64,000 nt of DNA from Sipunculus nudus (GCA_026874595.1 CM049306.1:84964142-85028141); one strand, 5' to 3'. Positions 26,101-41,100 are shown, counted from the stretch's first letter. Numbers and translations: made by a program. Notes: a model not told the origin generated them from the sequence alone.

Positions 26101-29100
26101 TGTACTCCATTATAAAATTTCTTGCATAAGAATGGGAATTCAGGTAAAAATGAAAGTATTTGAATACCAGTGCAAATACTTTCAAAATGTATTCATGAAT
26201 GCATATATTCTATGATATTATTTTAATAGTTAGTTCAGTTAGATTTTATTAAAAAAATCATATGATTGTCTTATTATTTTTAATAAAAATTATATTGGCA
26301 CAATATTTGTTATTAAATTTTAATAAATAGTTAAACTCTTTTATTATATGTGCTGCTTATAGGTTATATGGCCAAGTCAAAATCTGTGTGACAATAGCAC
26401 TCCATTTGTTAATTAAAATAAATGAAATCAATCCTCTTCCCTGTCTCAAAAAATACTATCAAAATCATACATAAGCCAAACACCAACAACTCATAATAAA
26501 GCTTATATTTATTACCACACAAAACCAGCATATGCCTGTTTCCCAAATCATATTTTTTATCCTATATAACAGCTGAGCGCCGTGACCCATGGGTCCCTTG
26601 TTGTTTGAAAGACATGCTTGTCAGGATGATAAATTGATATATTGTAGATGGTTGACAAAAGAGATCAATTAACATTGAGAATTTAGAAAAAAAAATATTT
26701 TTGTTGTTTGAATGAAGTCTCCCCTCCCATGGGGGGAAACATATATGGTGTTTGTTCTGTTGATGTCAAAGTTGGGGTCTGTAGTCGTCTGTGTCATTTT
26801 CATGAATGCAAAAACTTTTGAACCACTCAAAATTTTTTCATGAAATTTTTCTTTACATTTAAATTGGATCCACCAAAATCTTGGACAAGTTCAAAGACCA
26901 GTGACCTTAACTTTCAAGGTCATTTAAGCAAATATTTAAATTTTTTGTGAAACCCATAACTTTATATTTTTTCTTCAAATTTATTACACAAATTCTTTCC
27001 ATCTACTGCCTAGATGAGTTTGGAAACAGGTGACTTTGAACTCGATCTTCAAGGACAATTCAGCAGAATTATTATATTGTTATATGATAAAAATCTGACC
27101 TTGACCTTCATCTTTAAGGTAAAATCTTTGGAAATCTATAATTTTTGGGCATCCCAAACAGTCCTTATTTTTTCTTCACACTTTTGGAAGGGCGGCCCAT
27201 ATGAAGGATAGACATATATCTGTTTTTGCATCTCTAAAACAATCGCATTCTGGACAATCTTATTCTTACAGATTAAATAGTGTTATATGTAGAATATATG
27301 GAATCAGTAAAATACATTAATTCATGAGGTATAGTTTGTGCCAATATTTTCTGCTCTAGGTATCCACCATGGATATAGGAATCTTATTTTGCCAGCTTTG
27401 CCCTGGATTCTTACTGCACTCCTAACTATAAATTCTTGACCAATGTGCTTTAGACACAACATAAATTTTGTGTGTCTTTATGTTTATTATATGTTTTTAG
27501 GGAACCTGTGAGCTTATGCGATGGTGCAGCGTCGTCCATCGCCTGTTGTGCGTCGGGCGTCGTCTGCATTTAACCATAGCTATCTCAAAAACGGCAGGAT
27601 CTAGCATCACCAAATTTTTTGCAAATAATCAGTCATCCAAAAAACAAAATCGGATTTTGTCTATTTTTTTTTCTTGCTGCATTTTCATAGATTTTATAGG
27701 GAAAAAGCTAAAAAAGCTTTAAAAATCTTCTTCTCCGAAACTGTCCAGCCAAATTGTCTAATATTTCATAGAAATGATCCCTGGAACAATCTTTCTCAAA
27801 TTTGTTCGAATGGTTTCAGTTTGGGTATTTTTTGCGGAGATACAGGAGGTTGAACTTTGTTAACTGAGCAAAAAAGCATATTAAAATTTAAATCTCAGAA
27901 ACATTTCTCAGAAATTTTATGCCAATGTTGGTCACATAGGTCATATCTGAAATTGAGGTATTGGTGGCGCAACCTGCATCAGCCTTTTTTGTACAGGGTC
28001 ATCAGTGCCTGGATCACACTAAGGGCTAAAAAAAACTTCTTCTCTGAAACCATATGGCCAAAATGTTTAATATCGCACAGAAATGATCCTAGGGTAGTTT
28101 GGCTAAAGTTTGTTCAAATGGTCTCTTTTCAGTGACTTTTGGCTAAGTTATGGGAAGCTGAATTTAGTCATATGCCATAACAGCCCATTTTAGCTCAGTG
28201 GCTACAAAGATCTTCTTCTCAAAAACCACTGGGCCAGATTCTTAAATCTCAAACATTAATTATCCTCAGATGTTGATAATTCAAGTTTGTTCAAATGGTT
28301 TTGGTTCAGTGCTTTTTGGCTGAGTTACGGGAAGCTGAACTTAGCCAGTTTGCTGTATCGTCCTGTATGAGTTATAAACCTGCGAATTATTTTTCGACTG
28401 ATGCCACTGACGCCAGTTTGTTAAATATTTTACAAGAATAATTCCTAGAATAATTCTTATAATAATTGTCATTAATGGTTCAACATGAATGATTTTTGGC
28501 TGAATTATGGAGATTGAATTGAGTCATTTTACCATATATGTTAGCTGTGTGATGCTGTTACATCTAGCCTGGCACCAGTTTATCAGCATCTATTACATCA
28601 TGCCACTAGACATTTAGATTTCAGGTTATCTTTGGTTAATATTGACAAGAAATTTTTTTTCAAAAGCTTTTAAAAAATTAAGATTTATGATTTAAGTAAT
28701 TCATCATACCAAGCAATGTTACAATCATGGATATTCAGCTCTCTGTGGCTATATAACGACAACTGTACGTGGATTATAAATTATTGGTATCCCTACTCAA
28801 CTTAATTCAAGAATTTGCCCTCAGTGAGATATATCTGTATTTTAATTTTGCATTCAGTATGCATCCTTAATAATTTTACATATATTCCTGATTTCTTTTT
28901 TATTAAAAGTCATCTGAAAAGCATTTTGTATTTGGAAAATAAATTTCAAAGTTATTTCAAGTAGGGACCACTTTTGTGTTCAGATGGCAGCACTTGGTTT
29001 TTCATTGGCAGATTGCCAGTGCCTTGATGTTGGCCATTCGCCAAGATGATGTCAGCTCTATAAATAGTTTTGGCACAGTGCCTGGTTTGGAAGAAGTCAG

Positions 29101-32100
29101 CCAGGTATAGGTCAAGAGTTCACTCAGTGCAGTAGCTGCATTCTATTTATAGCTTTGGCAGACTGCTAACTGTGTCAAATTATGCAACAGGTCAAGAGTT
29201 CACTCAGTGCAGCCACGTACAGGTCAAAAGTTCACTCAGTCTAGCCAGGTGCAGGTCAAGAGTTAACTCAGTGCAGTAGCTTGAGGCAGCAATTTGTCAC
29301 AGGTCACTTGGGGCAACTGCCTTACTCACCTAAGCCTTGTCAGCCCAGTGCATCAAACTCTGGGGAAGTTTGATATATTGGACTAATATTTTGACCTGTC
29401 TATGCATCTTTGATGGTATTCTCATTTACAAGACAGGTGGTGCCACGTACATTGACTTTTGCACAGTGTATGTGCCTGCTTATTTCTACAGAGGAATTTG
29501 ATATATCAGCCTGAAATTGGGCATATTAATACATATCGAATAGCTTTGTTGTATACAAGACTGGTGGTGCCACCTACAATACTTTTTGCACAATGTGTGT
29601 CCCTGCTTATTTCTCAGGAGGGGTTTGATATATAAGTCTGAAAATTGGCATATGTGTATATCTCTGAAAGCTTCGTTGTATACAAGACTGGTGGTGCCAG
29701 CTACAATCATTTTTGTGTTGTGTGCACCCATGCCAGAATTTCAGCAGTGATATTTGTGTAATTGTTTCTCATTCAAAATGTTTAGTACTTGCATTGTTCA
29801 TATACATGAAAAGTAATGGTCCAGCATTGAACCATTATACCTGGTGTATTTCCCAATGCACAGGTTCGTATTAGGCCTGTAGGCCTTGTTTTTTTAACAA
29901 AATAACTGTTTGATCAGATGTTTGGCCAATTGTAAGTATAAACAGACAAAAAGAGAGAAGAAGAGGGAGGAAAATTACTAAATACTGAATTAAAATTAAA
30001 GTTTAGAATTTTCAACTGGCAAATTCTTTATAGGAGACAAGCCCTGTTCAGTTTGGCAAAAGTAGCAGTGGTTTTGCTAAAAATAGAAACCTATTTTAGG
30101 AATAATGTTGTCTCTTATGGTACAGCTCGTCATCCTGTCATAATCCCTGTTTTTGTGGTCATGCTGTATGTTTGTATTATATTCTAGAGAAATTATGCCA
30201 CATTGTGTCCAGCAATGTGGGCATTCAGGATTTCAGCCAATTTGTGGTCCTGTTTTATTGACTTTAAAAAATGATATATCACTGTCTTTGAGATGAGCAG
30301 ATCAGGTTTATAATTGGACATTAGTCTTGTATTAAGACTAAAGACAGGTAATTTCATATTAAGTTGCCCCATTTCCTGCTAATAAATCTTACAGTGGCCT
30401 TAGCCTGCTATTTTAGGCATTCTCCTTATTGTTGTCAGTAACATTATACCGGCACATAAACCAAAGCAGCTAACCAACACCCTGACAAAATACTGTCCAA
30501 GCACATTTTGATTAGAAAACATTTAATAACAAATAAAAACCCAGAGTGAAGCGGCACACTGCCCCAGGCAGCTTGCGCAAGGAAAAGAATGCCATAGCTC
30601 ATATTTTTTAATGACCGTGGGAGGATAGCCATTCTATTGTAATGGACAATTTCTGTTAGAATCCCTGGCAAATGATGCAGAAAATAATTTAGTTTTTGCC
30701 AGTGGCATTTTAAGCAAGTCTACCTTTGGCATTTGAGATGATTACCCCAATTAGACAACAGGCCGGAGCTGAGAAACGGATAACCAGCAGCTATGATAGG
30801 ATTCATCATGATTTATCACCGCAGATAAGTGGGGCAACCCTGTCAAGGCTTATGAGCAAGGTGATTGGAGCTGCAAACCAAGCAGGATTCAATATTGATA
30901 AGCAGCTGGGAGACTGGCCCAGTGCTGTCATGGTGTTATGCTGCCACAAATGGAAGCCATGCAGCAAAACAGGTTAACTATTTAATGCTAAAAGCACATG
31001 GCTTCCAGAAATAGGCCTGCTGTGACTGAGGTGTTCTCATATACATTGGCAATATGAGCTGAACAGATCGGGCTGCTTGAACACATGGGGCTGCATTATT
31101 CACTGTGTATAATAATCAATAACAGGGGCCCCTGATGTATAACGGTGACAGTTGTGTTGAAAAGACAGCCATTCCTCAAACCAGGCCAGACACTAATTTA
31201 ATACTGATGTCAGTACACACATGATAGAATTAATAATTCAAACCAAACCCCTGCCCCTCAGCTTGTAGAAAGCCCTTTCATTCTCACATGCAGTCTTAAA
31301 TCTTATTCTTTTCCTGTGTTAATTTTGTGTTTCATCACAGTACTGGTATAATGCTGTTGCAGTCCCTGCTTGCATATGGTATGTCTATATTTAGACTGAA
31401 TGAACAAGCTGGAGAGCCCTCCTGATAGACAGAGTCAAGATACAGGTGCATGTGATGTAATCTGATGTGATTAAAATGCCTCTCATCTGAGAGCCAAACA
31501 GACAGTTCTCAGTAATACACCCATAAAAAATTTGTTAGTGACATTTACATATATGGGACACCTAACTTTTTCAGTCCTAATGTACTCACGCTATTCAAAA
31601 CTGGACTTTTCTCTTTATGTACAGTATGATTAACCTTCTCAAATTCACATCAAATTTTAAGACATAAACGGCTATTAAAAAGATGTGGGGTGTTTCCATG
31701 GCAACAGGCTCTTCAGCAAGAGTGACACCCATATTACCACTGATAAACATGTATATGATTCAGAGAAAGGAAAGTGATATTTACGTGTATGTTTTAACCT
31801 GATCTTTTGTTTAAGTATAACAGGCTCAATATTACATTGTAGGTTTGTGTGACCACTGATTTGTCGACAGACTGGGTTAAGGAGTGGGTGGGTGGGTCGA
31901 GTGGGTGGGTGGACAGGGAGACACAGGAAGGACCAGTACTTCTTTGATACATGAAACTAATTGCTTCAAGTTCTAGCATGTGTATATTATGTTTATTCAT
32001 TGTTATCTCTGTGTGTTCAGTGTTCAGTCGTTTTATGAGCCATTCAGTAGGCTAAAAAGTACATCTCCAAGGTAATAAATCCAATTAATGAACCTTCTCA

Positions 32101-35100
32101 GTTTGTGAAATACACTATAGTCAAGAAGAAATACATTTCTGTGGATAATACAGCATTGTTGAGAAACAATTATATTCATTCCCTAGATTTCTGTAGATAA
32201 TACATGGTAAAGAGAATTATTATCCCAACTCCCAAATAGAATAGGAACCATTCTTTACCATGCACTGTTCAAGCAGTTATTCATTCATTATGTGTGTTGT
32301 CCATATAAATTTTTGTGTATCATGAGTGCTCCTCACTGGCTGTGAATAAAGAACCACTGGTGTACGGGCCACGCTCTTGTTTTGCTGTTCAGCGTTGATT
32401 CGTCATAAAATAGTGGATACTGTTAAATAATTCAGCAGTGACTGTAATGTTTCACTCCTTATGGTACTAGAACTGGCAGCATTAGTGGCGGGAAGCAGTA
32501 ATGAATGCTGCTGACACCTGTGTGTGGAATATTCACACCCCAGCTGTGGCAGCTGTCTACCTGCTACAGCTGGTAGATCTGTTAAAAGTCATTGATTAAG
32601 CAAACCTCATTTCCTCTTGGTGAAAGTTAGTATTTAATCAAACCTTACAATAACTGTGCAGTTGCAGACCTCTCTAGGAAATTAAGTAGAAAAATGATTG
32701 CAGTGCCTACTATTCCTGCCTTGTCCCACAGGTCATGCTTATTATGTATATGCAGTTTTATATTTGGCATTATATTAAGGTAAGTTATCAGTTCATTGTT
32801 ACTGTGGGGAATATAATAAAAATCAAGCCCTCTTCCCTATTAGTCAAATAATAGTTATAATGATAATAATCATAAAAAATACAGAAATAAGGCCAAAAAA
32901 AATAAAAGGTATGGTTCTCAGGCACCACCCGCGTCAATTTTAACCCCCCGCATCAAACATTTTTATTGTGATTTTGTCATTCAAAATGGTAAAATAATAC
33001 AATTTCGATACGATAACCTTTGTTATGTAGCGCTTTTGCCTGTTTAGCAAGAAGAAACCTGTCATTTACATGCTTTCCCTGATCATATGACATTTTATCG
33101 AAACATACAAAAAAAGGTCAAAAATAAAATACCGCCCGCCCGCATTGATTTCTGAAAAAAAGTGCCTGAGAACCACACCCTTTTATTTTTTTGGCCTAAT
33201 AATGGAAAATTTGTATTCATCTTTACATGCACATTATATTGATAAAATGTGTAGGTTAGTCTAGAAAAAAAGTACTTCTTTCTATAGTGTACCACTAGTA
33301 TTAGTCCAGAAACCAGGATATTACATTACCAGTACTGCCTTTTGCAACATTCTACTGTCAACACAGGAGCACTTGAAGAGCCATATATTCCCCATTTCTG
33401 TTTACTCTACCTTAAAAAAAAGAAACAATAACAGCTAAGAGCATTCTAACAAAACCAAATGTTTCACCAGAATTTTTGCCAAGGCACCATAATATGCCCT
33501 AAACTTGTGAATTCTGGGTAAATGGTGAATTATGGGAAATGAAATGTTGGTTCTGGGTAACTTGTGAATTATTGGAAATGAATTGTGGATTCTTGGTAAC
33601 TTGTGAATTATGGGAAATGAAATGGAATTCTCAGTAAATGGTGAATTATAGGTAATGAAAAATGAATTCTGAATAAATGATGATTGTTTGAACTGAAATG
33701 TGGATTCTGGTTAAATGGGGAATTATGGGAAATGAAATGAGGATTCTGGGTAAATGGTGAATTATGGGAAATTAAATGCGGATTCTGGGTAAATGGTGAA
33801 TTATGGGAAATGGTCAGTCACCTCTGAAATCATGACAAGGTCATAAGATGAATTGATTATATGCAGGGTTTGTTATATTATGAAATTTTCACCTTTCCAA
33901 TGTAAAGGAATTAATACAGGTTTGCCTTTCGGCAGAAAAATTTGCCTTCCCCCTAAAGATGCATTCTACCATCACATCATACTTATTAAAGTCACACTTC
34001 ACTCAGTGTAAATGATTCCTTCAGCTTACATGCCATCCTACATGCACACTTGCATGCAAAAGGAACTTAATGTTTTCAATAGGAACACTGTTATATCAGA
34101 AACACAGTTGTGCATTTAAAAAAAAAAGAACAATACAGGAGATGAGGGCATAAATGCTGGAAAGTATAAGAAATTATAGACCATTTTTATTGGAAATAAT
34201 ACAAAATATAGGTAGTCGGTGAAACACCACCTGTAATGTATTTCGTTTTTGTGTCATGTTTGTTACTACTTACCAGCTACTAATGTTGAAAACATCTAGG
34301 TATTCACCTTTGCAAGAGATTGGTACATTATGAAAAATGCCTTTCCGTGCACACATTTGCCTGTCATACGCAGAAAAGCCTTTATTACGACCCCTGATAT
34401 GTATATAGCCACTGTTGAGAATATACCATCAAAGTCATTTGCAAAACATTTAAGTTGAAGCAATTAAATTAAAAGTTAGGTTCTGCCAGGGTTGCAGGTT
34501 CAGTGATAAAAGACCCACAGAAGGCATGATTTTATTATTTATTTATCTACTGCAGACATCAGTTTATGTGGTGATTAATTTTAAGCCAACATTTTTCTTT
34601 CCACTACAGGTACTGAAAACTTTATACAGTCTTGGAAAGGTCATGTAAAACAAGTGTTAAAAAGCAGAGGTTCTTTTACATCTGTAAAATCTGGCAAGAA
34701 AGTGTAAATTTTGCAGCCTGACATATATCTGGAGCCAGCGAATCAAGGCAACTATCCCGTTTCAAAGTGGCCAAGTCATAATGGAATTACATATGAAGCC
34801 AGGAAGCCTGCATGTTCCCCATGAATACTTCATGATGCAGAGATTAATGGAAGTATCCTAGGGTGTTCATGATTTAAAAACAGTACAGTTTTGGTTCATC
34901 ATTAGTTTACTACATGCAGGGCCTTTTCCATTAGGGACAGTGTCAAAGCCAGATGAAAAAAATCTTCTTTCTAAACAGAGTAACAGAACCATTTTTGTCC
35001 TAATAAAATTACGTTAACACAATTACAGCTATAACCTGTTCTGGAATTTGTCTCGGGAGCTATGTATATCACAAACTGTGAAGTGTTTTCCATTTGTTTT

Positions 35101-38100
35101 TAGTGTTTCAGTAAATATTTCATCAAGAGGCAATAGTTGCACCATATTTAGCTCAGCTGACTTTCACTCATGCTGAGGTGTAGTAATTAGTCTCTGTCAG
35201 TCTTCCTTCCATCCAGCTGTCAGTAAACCTTGTTTTGTAGTCATTACTAGGCCTGTAGATTTCTTATTTGATATCCAGACAAGTCTCGGTTTGGTCTCCT
35301 TTGAAACCAGATACTAGGTCACTGCATGTCTGTCTGTGCTGTCCTGGAATGACACTATTTAAGATACAGTGCAGTCATTCCACATCTCCTTTATTTTAAC
35401 CACTACTTTATATAGCAAGATTAAGCAGTTCTAACCACCAAGGCTCGCACAGGGCAAACAATCAGACCAGTGAGAGTGTGGTATCATTGTGCATCCAGCT
35501 CCCAAGTTTTAAATGCGTGACACCCCGCTCTCATTGGTCTGATTCTTGGCCCTCTGCCAGCCCTGGTGTTGAAACCCTGAAAAACTTGATTCAACAAAGC
35601 AGCAGATACAACGAAGGAGATCAGGAACACCTGCTTTTTATCAAATCTGCTTGAGAAGTGTATATCTAAGGCACTTACAAATGTTTACAAGTACCATTGC
35701 AAGTGTTCTTTATTAGAGGCAAGTTTTCTTTGTATGCAGTGTACCTACTGGTAGTAAGAGGGACTTAATCTTCATTAATACATTTAATATTTTGGGCAGT
35801 TGTCCACACTGCATTGCAATCCATACCTTGGCTCAAACAAAACTTGTAGCTAAAAGATGAGTGACTGCTCCAAGACAAGTTAGCCTAGCCAATCCTTGCA
35901 GTTCCTGAAATGTTAGCCTTTTGGGACTATGAATTGGCTTTTAGTTTGACCCATGGGCCCTTGGGTACTTTTTCCAATAGCAACTCTTGGTATTCACTTG
36001 GAAGATCATTTTAACTTAACTTTAGGATTTAGCATTGTTTTGATCCTGATCTGTTATTCTGAAGGCACAGTTGTCATTTAAACTACCTCATATATTCACA
36101 CTTCAGATCATGTTTATACACTATCTGGGGTCGACTGGAGACCACAGCCTCTCTTGACTATTTGTTGTGCTGTCTTGGCTGTACTGGGCCTGTAGCAGTG
36201 CTGGCTGATTCATGACTCTTATATTGTCTCCCACAGCTGTGGAAGAACTGCTTCAGACGGATGGTCCAGACCGCTACAAAGGAGACAACAGGTGAGCATA
36301 CAGTGCTGTACAGTCACTTCACCAGCATTTCATCCATATCAAGCCATCTGTAGAGCTCATTTAAGCTGCTTCATTCACATCAACAGTTGGCCCAAGATCT
36401 TCCATTTATGTTTGTTAAAAATGGAAAAAAAGACTAATAGACCCTTGAGACAGAAGTTTCTTTTTCATCTGCAAGTGATGCTGCTTTAAGATTCAGGCAT
36501 AATGAAACTCAAGTATTGTAGAGTTTATTCATACAATCTGAATCAGTGATTGTTTTCAGAAATAATTTCCTGTACTATTTATGTGTTTGCCATAAGAACT
36601 GAGGGAAAATTAAGAAAACAGTTAACTTTATTTCTTCATAAAAATTTAATACACTGAATGTCTGATGAATTCACAAGTAAAACCATCAGTAAACATTTAA
36701 AGAAATAGCTGGTTTGACAGTAGTTTGAAACTATATGCTTATTAAATCAGTTTTGGAAGGCTCAATTGCTGTAAGGCAAGTTTATTTCCAGCACTTCAGA
36801 GGCATAGTTTGTCACAACCAGTACTAGGGGATCTATTTCTGAACCTTGAATAAGCCTTTTCCTCTAAAACGGAATAGGTTCACAGGGAAAGATTTGTGCA
36901 TGTAATCCCTAGGGATGCCAACAAAAGTATTAAAATCATTAGAACTATTAAGGTCAGGGTCTTACATTAAAAAAACAGATGTTGGAACTGTTGTCTGGGC
37001 AGTTGAAGCAAAGATCAGCAGTGCATCATGACCCATTGGTCACCCACAGTCTGATGATTTTCTGGTTTCAGTTCTGTATCATCGTGGGGAGCCACCTCTA
37101 GTGGAATTGGAAAAGATGGATATCTGGCACAGGTGAGTAGATGCCTGTTCATGTGTCTCCCTTTCATTTAAATCTACACAGATGCTTAACATTTCTAATA
37201 TCTGTTAACACTGGTCTGTGATGGATTGTGGATTTTACCTCATAATGTCAGCAAGGTCAGACCCAGTTGTCATTTTTATAGTAATATTTATTTTTTTTCA
37301 TATTTTAGTCTACCTCAAGGTGCAAACCACAAATTTCTAACCAGACTAATTGTACTAAAATTCCAAACCATAAACTGTAGGCCCACAACCAATTCTGAAT
37401 CCACATTAATCATCTTTGCATGTAAGGCGACAGGGGGTTAGCCTCAGCTGACCAGGTAAATAATAAACTGATGGAGTAAGTAACCCAATTAACTGTCAGT
37501 GTTGACATGAAGAGCTACTCAGTCAGATTATGGAAATCAGTAATTCTGACAGGCCAAGCTGATTATGCAGTTTGATCATGATTGAACAATGTATGTCCTT
37601 ACTGATGAATAACTTCAGCTAGTGGAGGCTTTATATAACATACCAATGTAATTAAAAGTTATTCCCATTGCATTCAAAGAAAGGTTATATTGATGTGTTG
37701 CTGTCCTTAATTATACTACTGGAGAATAATGCAGAAAGAACAGGTTTAGTCTTCTACCTGCAGGGTGCTTATTTAGTTTCCTACAAGTTATCCAGCCATT
37801 TCTTGAAACCTTGTCCATAACCTCTTTAAATATTATGAATTTCCAGCATTTTTAGCTCAGCTGACTTTAAGTCATCTGCAAATGTAGTCATGGCAGTTTG
37901 TCCATCTGTTAAAAAGGCATTTTGTGAAACCCTTGAACCTCATATCCAAAATTCTACATACATTTACACATACATAGATGTCCCTTTGTTTTCCTACCAA
38001 ACCAAAAACTGTGTCACTCTGACTTCCTTCTATCAAAATATTAATGAAAAAACCTCAATCTTCCATTAAAACCCTATTTTTATACTTCAAGACTGCACAC

Positions 38101-41100
38101 CATGAAAACCACTGGTGTTATTTTGTTCTTATTTCACATAACTATTTCTTCATATATTTCCTATGCACAAGCAAGAAATTAGGTCAATTTTGTGTAAATT
38201 GTTTAAGTAATTCGCCCGAACATAATGCACTTTGTCAGAAACAGGAAAAATAGGTACTCACTTGGCTTATTAATTATTGAAGCTAGAGAGCCTTTTCAAC
38301 AATACAACTATATTTCATTAAATTTTAATTGTATACCAGAAATTAGATCCAAATTTTGAAAATTGTTCAAGTTATTAGCATAAACATTAAATTATCACCT
38401 TAATTTTTGGACAGCTTCGGCCATGGCACATTTTTTCTGCTAACCACTGTTGATTTAATTTTCACATCATGCAAACATAAGGTTATAATCTTTTATTATC
38501 TGAAATTTATTACCAATAATTGCACAGTGGTTGACAGTGAACTTGTACTGATAGTTTTCTTAGCTCAGCCAACTATTAGTCATCTCAGCAACAGTCATAG
38601 TCCATTGTCCGTCGGATGTCTGTTAACAGGGCACAATTTGAAACAATAAGAGCTTTGAATCCAAAATTCAACATAGAGTTAGATGTCCCTAAGTTCTCCT
38701 ACCAAACCTGAAAATGGGCCACTGTAACTTAGTTCCTGTGAGAAATTAAGGAAAATCCTCTGTTTTCCATAAAAAACCCATTGTTACATTTCAAGACTGC
38801 CTAATATCAAAACCACTTATCTGTTTTTGATCATATTTAGTATGCATATTCTTCCATACATTTTCTAATGTGTTGAAATTATGGGCCGGAACATAATGCA
38901 CCTTGTAAAAAATCAAGAAATATATTTTCTCACTTTACATGAGAATTGCTTAAGCTAGAGACTTTTTTTAAAGGAATATAACTTCATTTAATCACGATTC
39001 AATTGTTTACCTAAAATTAGATCTGAATTTTGCAAATTTTTTAAGTTATTAGCATAAATAAAGAAATTAATACCTCAAATTTTGTCCAACTTTGGCCACG
39101 GCACGTTTTCCCTTGTAAGCATGGTTGATTTATTTTTCACAGCATATATATATATAGATATTGATTTAATCTTTTAAAATCTAAAAATTTCAAAGGAATT
39201 GATTGGTCAAGTGTTGTTTACATCAAGCCCACCTAGTACAGCCTTCACCTGTGTTATGTTACCTTCTCCAGGCAGCTTGCCTTCGCTCAGTTTGGCCACT
39301 CCTGGCAGGCTTCCCCTCTGCCCTGCATCCCCCCCCCCCTTGAATGGTGCATAAACTAGATGAATGTTAAAATTTTCTGTATTTGATTCATTCTTTTTCT
39401 AGGCTTTTGCTACAGTTTAGATTTTGTATTGTACTATTACCGGGATGTTTGGTATATGCTGGTCTGTAGATGAATAAATGGGATCCCAGTGATGTTGAAT
39501 ATATAGATAATTTATTTAAAAAGATTCTATAGAAAATAACAAATATAAACATGATGTACTGGATCAGCATAGACTGTGGTTATTCCAACTGTGTGCAACT
39601 GGCCGTCCAAGCTGAGGTCTTGATGAATCCAAGTTCCTCTAATCTTCAAGTCCCAAAAACTAACCCTTTTCTTCAGGCTTGTTTCCCTTTAAGTACTTTC
39701 TATGTCTCAACAACAAGTTATACCAGGAAGATGAATTAACACTTATCACATAATGAATATACAATTTTAACTTGAAATATGCCAAACAGTTATGTTCACC
39801 TGCCAACATGCCAATCAAGCTGACTTGAAGTTGAACCCATTTCTAATTAACAAACCATAAGAGCTTCTCTAATTGCATTCAGGGCATGAAACTTCAAACA
39901 TGGTTTACTGACCTAAGATTCTACATTAATTAATGATATATTTTGATCAGGCCTGTGTATATGTGTTTTAAGATGTTATTTTATATAACTATCTAAAATA
40001 CAATATAACATTTTCAGAATTACCCTAGGGTTATAGTTCAACCAGGATGAAAATGATTAAAGTGCACATTTATTTGTGTCCACGGAGTGGTGCATTGTTA
40101 TGAAAGTGTGAATGTTCATCAGATAAGGAATTCCTTACTTCAGAAGAGTAAAAACTTTGCCAGGTGTGAAATTGAATATTAATTGCAGTAATAAATTACA
40201 GCTGAGATAGTAATTAAGATAATGATATTGTTTGTCTCTCATTCAACCAACACTGTGTTTACTTTATTTCAAAAGATGTTTTTATTTTATCAAATTTACT
40301 GAATCTTTTATTTCAGTGAATAAAATTAACCATAAACTGAAAACTCCAATGTACAAAACTTTTTAATAATGAATCAAGGAATAATCTTGAAGATGCCATG
40401 TTGTGGCATTTTTTTCTTTTAAATTCAGTTTAAACATTTGTGATTTTAAAATAATAAAATATGTGTATGCATATTATGACCTGATGTGAGCTAAATTCTT
40501 GATAAATAATGATTGCAACTTACAATTCTGATATTTTATCTTATATTTTCATATTAAAAAATGAATATGATAAAAACTATTAATGGAAAAGTGGATATGC
40601 AAAAAAATAGAGTTTAATATAAAGTCAAATGCATTATTCCCCTGAAAGTGACATAAAGGTATCAGTCCATTCTGTCCACTTGCCTATCCATCTATAAATT
40701 TTTCATATGCATCACAGTATCTCAAAACTTTTACTGTCTTTCTTCATTACAGTCTTGTCAGAGTATTAGTTTTTTGCAACCATATATTTAGAACTTAACT
40801 ATAACCAAGTAGGAGAACCATTTCCTCTTAGCTTCTCATATGCTTATATATATGAAAAACATTGCATTAGAAATCAGCATATTTTGCTTTTTCAAAAATT
40901 TGAAACCTCAGCTGGGCGCTGTGACCTATAGGTCCCTTGTTCTGACTTTTCGGAGTGAGCATACAGTTTTTCCTTGACATAATATTACAACCTTTAATTT
41001 TGTCATATTTCAGTCACCGGATTCAGACACGGCCTCATCCATCTTGGAACAAGAGAACAGTGACCTCTTGACCAGAATTGCGGACTTACAGCAGCAGAAA

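Larger units (their letters stand above)
27501..29890 (+). mobile_element. Family-B rolling-circle-like element, copy 1
   Basis: The 5' end GGAACCTGTGAGC (27501) is mirrored by GCACAGGTTC (29858-29867), then the stem-loop AGGCCTGTAGGCCT (29873-29886) and TTGTT. After the 5' end come GCGATGG, GCAGCGTCGTCC and other CG-rich words. The core shows several diverged units (starting near 27570, 27850, 28190 and 28380), each with TCTTCTTCTC and GGTTTCAGTTTGG-type text, and a GGTGGCGCAACC at 27963. Confidence 0.75.
29891..32889. other. Intron 21, mostly unique, possible regulatory stretch
   Basis: Low repeat content and higher complexity than the surroundings, especially 30400-31800 (CAATTAGA, TGATTTATC, AGATAAG, an X-box-like site, a GC palindrome). 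A reading frame at 30726-30977 (MAFEMITPIRQQAGAEKRIT) has no splice or start context I trust. Conservation is unknown from this sequence alone. Confidence 0.4.

Noticed and set aside
30726-30977. 83-codon frame with non-repetitive composition
   Set aside because: No splice sites in the right phase for GRIPAP1, no known domain and no trusted start context; kept only as a possible regulatory region.
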